From NCBI RefSeq assembly GCF_027580225.2, contig NC_073339.2, forward strand, positions 44,224,501-44,288,500: a stretch of DNA of 64,000 nt, in the 5' to 3' direction. Shown in pieces: positions 57,871-64,000 of the stretch. How positions within the stretch are numbered: the stretch's first letter is position 1; every line of letters starts with the position of its first letter. The notes under the pieces are model-generated. The model searched no databases, was not told the origin of the DNA, and saw nothing but the letters and a program-made list of their open reading frames with translations. A program made the position numbers and the translations under genes. Source of the stretch: Misgurnus anguillicaudatus (taxonomy: Eukaryota; Chordata; Actinopteri; Cypriniformes; Cobitidae).

Positions 57871-60715
57871 AGAAAAATAAATGACAGTATTAACTTACAC
57901 AAATATAGTGAATGTTGTATTTATATTATATTGTAAACATTTGGGGGTTTTTTAGATTTCAAAAGACCCAACAAAGCATGTTTTCCCAGGTGAAATAGTG
58001 CACTTAATACACTTGCACTTTATAAGTTGCCTACGCTTACTGTAATGCACTATTTTAACGAACAAATTTTGCACTTTATATCCAAATTAGTCTTTAATAC
58101 TGGAGATAAACATAAAACTACAAGATGTATCTGCTGGTATTTAAATATATGTTAGTACATTCCAATATACTTTATTTTTTACCTGTGATCATTTAGTGTT
58201 TTTCTTGCTGTCAACATCCCCATCAAAAACAGAATCTCCGGTTGAGAACCAGACGTGGCATCTGTTTTTGCCGACTGTGGTTAATTTATTATATTTCTTT
58301 GCAAATATATTAAGTGTTTTACAGCTGTGGTAGAACCACAATGTTTTCTCAGACATTTCAGTACAGACACAAGATGAAATTGAAACTTTTAACCCCTTAA
58401 AGTTCCAATGTACCATGGAAGGAACAGTGCATTATTTGACAGAAAACTTCATGACATACAACAACTCAAAAACAAAAAGCTAAACATATCACATATCTTT
58501 GAAAAGCTGAGATTCTTGTGATTCGACCCCTTTTAAGATACAATCAACACAGCATGTACAATTAGTGTCTTTTTAGGCCTTTTTGAGGAATGCTGAAAGG
58601 CAGCTGTTTCATTGCTGTCTCTCAGCCATCACCTGTTGTCTGTGTGTCCCACCCTGGCCCGCTGGTTCCCAGACACTGTTTAGACTTCACCAAGGTGTGT
58701 TGACTAAAGTCCTGAATGCTCCATTAGTCATTTGTCATCATTTTAGTAATCCTGTCGCCCCTTTCCCTGCAACAGTACACAAAAGTTGTAGCTGTACCTT
58801 TTCAAAATGTACACTTTTGATCCTAAAACAGGGAATACTGTTACTACCTTAAAGGTATATATGTGTACCAAATGGTACAGGTACTCTCCTAGTGACCATG
58901 TGATGTATGCTTTATGAGAAAAATAATAACGTTTCCAGTGTTTTGCAATGTGAGCAGAGCTCACAGTCTGCGCTTCTTCGTTGGCGTCGGTTCGGTGGGT
59001 CCCTACCTCAAGTGACCTCTGTTGCTTATTGGTCAATATGGAAGACTTCTTTAGTTCTTCAAGACACCTTACTGAGGCAGTCTGCAAAGCCAAGCATGGT
59101 GTGAAAGCACATCTCGACAACTTCACCATTCACAAATGGTCAACAAACAAACCTGCCTGAAGAGCCGCGCTGAGTCATCGAGTTTCTCAGACGATCGTGT
59201 CTAGCCTTCCGTTCACTGTCGAGTGTCTTGACAAACAGGAATTGGGCCGGTGAAACATCAAGCTTGTGTTGAATGCAGCACTTTGTCAAAGCTATAGGAG
59301 CAGAACATGATGTGGATGAGGTGAAGTGACGTTCAGTGAAGAGATTAAAAAGGAGAAACCTACATTTTGTGCGTGAATGTGAAACAATTTTCACACGAAG
59401 GCGAAAAGCGAACAAGAGAGAGAGACGGATAGGGAACTTACAGTAACACTGGTTCAGTAAAAGCTATGGATTGGAGGTTTATATACCTTGTGTGCTTTGA
59501 GTATGTCGCTCACTTGGTAGGGCTGTGTGGTCCTGTTTTACTTCATGCTCATTTAACTTTGAACAAAATGTTGCCAGTGGATGGCATAGATTTGGATCTG
59601 CGGTGGGTTGCTGGCAACCCAGCTGCAATTTCTACTGATTTTTTTTACAGTGTAGGTAGTTTCTTAAGTTTGATAATTATTCTGCTATGTTATGTTTATG
59701 ATTTATTAGAAGTTATGATGTATTGGTTTATGTCAAGTTGTCATAACAAAGACAATTCAAACAATGTCATATTTCCATTAAAAATGACATAATTGAACAA
59801 ATAACACTTAACGACAGTTGTCATAAATGTGCATAAAATCTCCTTCATGTTCATGACGTGTGTAATTTTTATGATTATGAAGGTGTCATGTCAGTCTTAT
59901 AAACACCCCTTCAAGTAAAGTGTAACCGAAATTGTTCTTATCTGAAGGTATAATTATGACTATGTGTTTAAAATGAGTTATGTGGAGAACAAATAAATAT
60001 GAAGAAGAATTAGTGAGTGAGCCTAAACTTTTAAAGGGTGGTTTTGGTCTATATGGATTAAGCCATAAATGTGAAAAAAAAGACTAATCTGAAGTATTGA
60101 AGAAGAATTGAAGATTTGACCATCGTAAGTCCAATTGGAAGGCTACAGTGTTTGTCACTATAGGACAGGACAGGCTGAAGCCTCTGCCAAGTTTCTTGGA
60201 TGTAGCTGGAATGTTCCGGGAAGATTTGCAGTCTAAAGGGAGTTAGGAATTTTGTTACCCAAGTTTGTTCACATTATTAAGCCAACATAGTTATGGACTG
60301 GAAGTGAATGTTGAGAAATATATTGAACATTGAGAAATAACTGCTAGTTGTTTTAATCTGGTCTAAGATGATAATTATTTTAGCTGGTCAATCAACCAAC
60401 TGGACCAGGTACTATGACCCAAAACAGTTATCACATTAAACTGGATATTTAAAGTATATGGTCTTATATTTTGTAATGTTTATGCTTGTGAGCTGATCAC
60501 TAAACTCAGAGCAATTCTTCAAATTACTAAAATTTGGTAAATTTATGATTTCACGTTTATAATTTTCAGCAGGTGTTTATTTATTCCAGCAAGTTTAAGC
60601 TGCTTTAATTTAAAAACACCATGTCCTGACTAATTTTATCATATATAGGTGACATTGTTCTGTATAATGTATGCTTGTAAAAATGTCTTAAATTACCTAA
60701 AATTAATAAGGCCTA
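57871..60715. other. Intergenic, no gene seen
   Basis: Contains one fragment of the dispersed GTACCTTTT/AAAGGTATATATGTGTACC family at 58770-58890. The longest open frames (128 codons at 58743-59129 minus, 108 codons at 59466-59792 plus) show no domain, codon pattern or splice context. Confidence 0.45.
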
Positions 60716-61320
60716 GTCCTGGATTGGCCTAAACCCTGTCCAGGAAACCGCCCCATAATGTGTAAAGTTGTTTGTTAGGGTTAACATCAGTAATAACATT
60801 TCCTAAAATATGTGACCTGTTTGGTTTCACATTGGTTTCAATCTTTGACCTTACTCAGTCAATATCAAAGGGACAATATTATGCATATTTTGCAAGATGT
60901 AATATAAGTCTCAGGTGTGCATTGATTGTGATGTCCCTATATGGGCCTATAAAGTGCTGTTTTGATGTCTGTACCTTTAAATGCAAATGAGCTACTCAAA
61001 ATAGATCTGATTCCTGTGAATACAGTTTGGGACAATAGTATCTTTAGCCACATTATAGCGTGCTAACAAACACATTTAGAAAAGCTTTTAGGTTAAATTA
61101 ACCACTTAGTCAGTGGCTGTGGGCGGGCTTTGTTAGTGTGACATCACATTAACAAGAGAATCAAAACAGCATGTCTAATAAGACTGCTTTAGTTTAATGA
61201 GGTTTGAAAAAGAAGAAAAAGGTGGATTTTTTTCATTGTAAGGTTGTTGTTTTTTCACACACTGCCAATACACATTTATGTCCAAACACCTTGTAAAAGT
61301 CGATTGTGCATATTTAAAGA
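60716..61320. repeat. Fragments of dispersed fish repeats
   Basis: 60716-60760 (CCTGGATTGGCCTAAACCCT, GTCCAGGAAACCGCCCC) is a common fish repeat end. 60865-61320 begins CAAAGGGACAATATTATGC, a relative of other AAAGGG-type elements; its right end is unclear. Confidence 0.45.
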
Positions 61321-62922
61321 TATCATTATTTAGGATGATTTTATGTAGATAACAGTTAATCACAAAAAAGATGGATTTTAACAGACAAAGTCATGTATTT
61401 TATGAACAGACATGCATATGCAAGTGCTTGTCAAACTTTGGACAGATGTGGGCCTGCCGATTGCATAAATTATTATTATTTTTTTTTAAATGCATAAAGT
61501 ACGTGTTTAGTCTGACAAATTGACTGTGAATGATGGTGTATATTAGACATACGGAAGCAATTTTATGATTTTTTACTTTTTTATTTTATTAACATCTGGC
61601 ATCTAGAAAATAATCTTTATTACTGAGAATTTCTGTCTAAAGATGATGTTTGTTTCTGGACTCTATGGAAACGTATCATTACATTACGTCTTCAAGAAAT
61701 ATGTTGCTAACTGCTCCTCAAAGACTTTATGTCTCTCACACTTAACTGTATATCATTCGTGTACTCCTGCCTGCTCCTCAAATATATTACCTGTTTGGTA
61801 AACCTGCAGTCTGTTAATGGTCATTTTGCAATTCAGTTTGACAGCACCAGCGATGAAGAACATGCACCTTTAAATTAATATTTGGGGGTTAAATACAACT
61901 TTATTAGCCCAGAATTTTTCTTCATATTTTTTCTTTAGACTTCTTTTCTTTTGACAGTGTTTCAATGTGACATTGGGTGTTGTTTTTAGGTTTATTCCTA
62001 CAGGAAGATTGCAAAGATTACAGCCGAGAGAATTACACCATCATGCAAATGTGAGTGTTAAAATGATGCCACTACCTTACAATGCCAGATGTGTCTGAAA
62101 GCAAAAGCTGACCTCATGTTTCAGTCCTGCAGCATTTGCCAGTATGTTCCAAACTTTACCTAAATGTACTTAAAAAATAGATAAATAGATCGATAATAAA
62201 ATAGATAAACACTGCACAGGGAGTTTATGGTTCGTGCATCGTAACAAACAAGTACAATATATGCTTTAATTGCTGACAGCTGTTGCTATATGAATATAAT
62301 ATATTGTGGTGAGCCTTTTGCAATGGCCATCATTTTTTAAAGTATCTTGCCAAACTCTGCCGTTATACATAAAATAAGCTGTAAATTGTCATTTGTATAT
62401 AATTTGAAAGTGCATTAACTGATTCATTATGTTTACGTTAATAATGCTAATGCAGTGGATTAGATAAAAATACAAATAATGGTCAACAACGAAGGTCCTT
62501 CTTAAACGGGTGTAAAAGATTGATTTGTATTTTATTAATATGATCTGTTCATGAGTTTTCTCCAGGAAGGTGAAAGAGAAATTTAAGACAGTCTGGGGGG
62601 TTTGGAGAATGTTGGCTTATATATCATCAGGTGGTCTGGGATGTATCAATGTCTGTAGACTTCATCATTACAGTACAATGAGATTGCATTTCTACTCATA
62701 CAGTACAACTTATATTCTACCACTTTAAATCTGTCAAGAAAACTCCTAAATTGGATTGCCATTGCAATTTACTGTGAATATAATAAAGTACAATAAAATA
62801 TAGCAGTATATTAAACATAAAACAACATTTTTAAGTAAATTTCAGTACTGCTTGCCCATGCAAAAATCTTTCCTGTGTTGCTGTGGTTACAAAGGTGTTT
62901 GTACACTGCACCTTTAAATTAA
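61321..62922. other. Intergenic, one doubtful exon-like pair
   Basis: Unique AT-rich sequence. At 62004-62050 and 62125-62173 two short segments with splice-like borders read EDCKDYSRENYTIMQ and PAAFASMFQTLPKCT in a continuous frame to a stop. No family recognised; see findings. Confidence 0.25.
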
Positions 62923-63318
62923 TGATTTTTAAGAAAAAAAAATCTTAGTATTTTTCTCTTGATTTCAGTAAAAATATCTAAAAATATCTAAAAGAAAATA
63001 AGTCTAGTTTTTAGACCAAAAATAAAAAAATTAAATCTGCCAATGGGGTAAGCAAAAAAATCTTGAAAATTTTTCTTAAACACTATATTCAAGAAAAATT
63101 CAAGAAACATTTGCTTACCCCATTGGCAGATTTTTGTGCTTGTTTTATGCACAAAATCACTTAAATTTGATATTTTTGGTCTAAAAACTAGACTTATTTT
63201 CTTGGGTCGTTTTGCTCATCAAAAAAAGCATCTTAATTAAAGAATTTTTAGATATTTTTACTGAAAACAAGACAAAAATACTAAGAAATGTTTTTCTTGA
63301 AAATATTTTTTTGCAGTG
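62923..63318. mobile_element. CACTGCAAAAA fold-back MITE, 5'-truncated copy
   Basis: Right end TTTTTTTGCAGTG at 63318, palindromic centre with CAATGGGGTAAGC and GCTTACCCCATTGG. The left terminus is missing and begins near TTTTTAAGAAAAAAAAATC. Confidence 0.75.
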
Positions 63319-64000
63319 TACTTGATGTTTGGGGGGTTGCTTGCTGGCCCAGGTCAAAAAAATCACAACCTTAAGTCTGCTTCCCTTTTTTTTTACATGT
63401 TTTTATTCACCTGTGTCATGTTCAGCAGGCACAAATTGTGGTTTAGACATCTAGAAGTAATAAACGATGCACGTCCCAACAATTCACTTTATTTAAGGGA
63501 TCATGCATGTAGCTCAAAAAACATTTTGACAAAATTTTCAATGCTTCCTCATTTGTAAGTTGCTTTGGATGAAAGCATTTGCTGAATGAATAATTGTAAA
63601 TGTAAAAAAAAATTGTGCAAAAATTAAAAGCCAATTTAATACAGTTTTTTAAGAGCATTGCATAATGCAGTTAACAAACCAATAAAATGTACCAAAGTTA
63701 AAAAACAGTATAAATCCCAGTTTACATGCATTTTAACAAATCATCATATTATTTCGCTTTTTACAAAAGTACAAAAGTTGTCACTAGGATGGTACATTTA
63801 AAAAAAAGTCCTAATATGTTCCATTTTGATATGCACCTTTGAGGAACCTTTTAGGTTTAAAAGTGTACTTTTATGGACAACTATTGTACCTTCTTTTTTA
63901 GAGAATAAAAGACTTGGAATTGAACTTGCACACAGACATAGTCTTGGATATATATAAGAACAAACATTGCACCATCTGCACTTGGCAAGGAATGCAAATT
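63319..64000. other. Intergenic with SINE tail and dispersed-repeat fragment
   Basis: 63557-63605 (AAGTTGCTTTGGATGAAAGC, ATTTGCTGAATGAATAA) is a SINE 3' end. 63760-63900 is a fragment of the GTACATTTAAA/GTACTTTTATGGAC family. Confidence 0.5.

Noticed and set aside
58743..59129. 128-codon open frame on the - strand, one of the longest here
   Set aside because: It overlaps a dispersed-repeat fragment, has no recognisable domain, and no splice or promoter context supports it.
1..64000. CRISPR array, bacterial operon or prophage
   Set aside because: The tandem repeats have unit-length similarity throughout with no spacer structure, and the spliced vertebrate genes show this is a eukaryotic nuclear sequence.

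Overview
This is a vertebrate, almost certainly teleost, genomic window: two intron-containing genes with GT-AG splice sites sit in AT-rich DNA crowded with non-autonomous DNA transposons, tRNA-derived SINE pieces and microsatellites. The dominant repeats, such as the CACTGCAAAAA fold-back family and TTAA-flanked elements beginning AAAGGGATAGTTCACCC, are of a kind I associate with cyprinid fishes. That placement is inference.

Layout. Positions 1 to about 12.4 kb hold the 3' end of a neuropilin-2 gene (nrp2) on the + strand. Two alternative terminal exons encode two different membrane anchors and tails: an NRP2b-type exon (1842-2128) and an NRP2a-type exon ending in SEA (10557-10861). Both enter in phase 1, so either can follow the same upstream exon. 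Between them lies a 60-bp phase 1-1 candidate cassette exon (6155-6214) and a 2.9-kb minisatellite whose unit spacing alternates between about 104 and 144 bp. Two DNA elements have inserted into that array. The extracellular CUB, coagulation-factor and MAM exons lie left of the window.

From 12.4 to 29.8 kb the sequence is intergenic: fold-back MITEs, a 678-bp tandem duplication, a 751-bp TTAA-flanked palindrome, SINE pieces and a 139-bp tandem repeat. From 33.13 down to 29.8 kb, on the - strand, lies a complete nine-exon carboxypeptidase gene that I assign to cpo (carboxypeptidase O). The assembled reading frame is 366 residues with all zinc and catalytic residues, the CPO-specific arginine in the specificity pocket, no activation propeptide and a hydrophobic GPI-type tail. 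nrp2 and cpo are convergent. Human NRP2 and CPO are both in 2q33.3, which supports both calls.

From 33.2 to 64 kb I find no convincing protein-coding gene. The region is a patchwork of nested transposons with some unique sequence. Its value lies in the insertion history: several elements have intact target-site duplications, and one has a paralogous empty site within the window. No rRNA gene, functional tRNA or CRISPR array was seen, and the one tRNA-like stretch with clear A and B boxes looks like a SINE head. The most interesting biology is the nrp2 alternative-3'-end architecture with its repeat-laden separating intron, and a compact cpo promoter carrying TATA, HNF1-like, GATA-like and CDX-like motifs.
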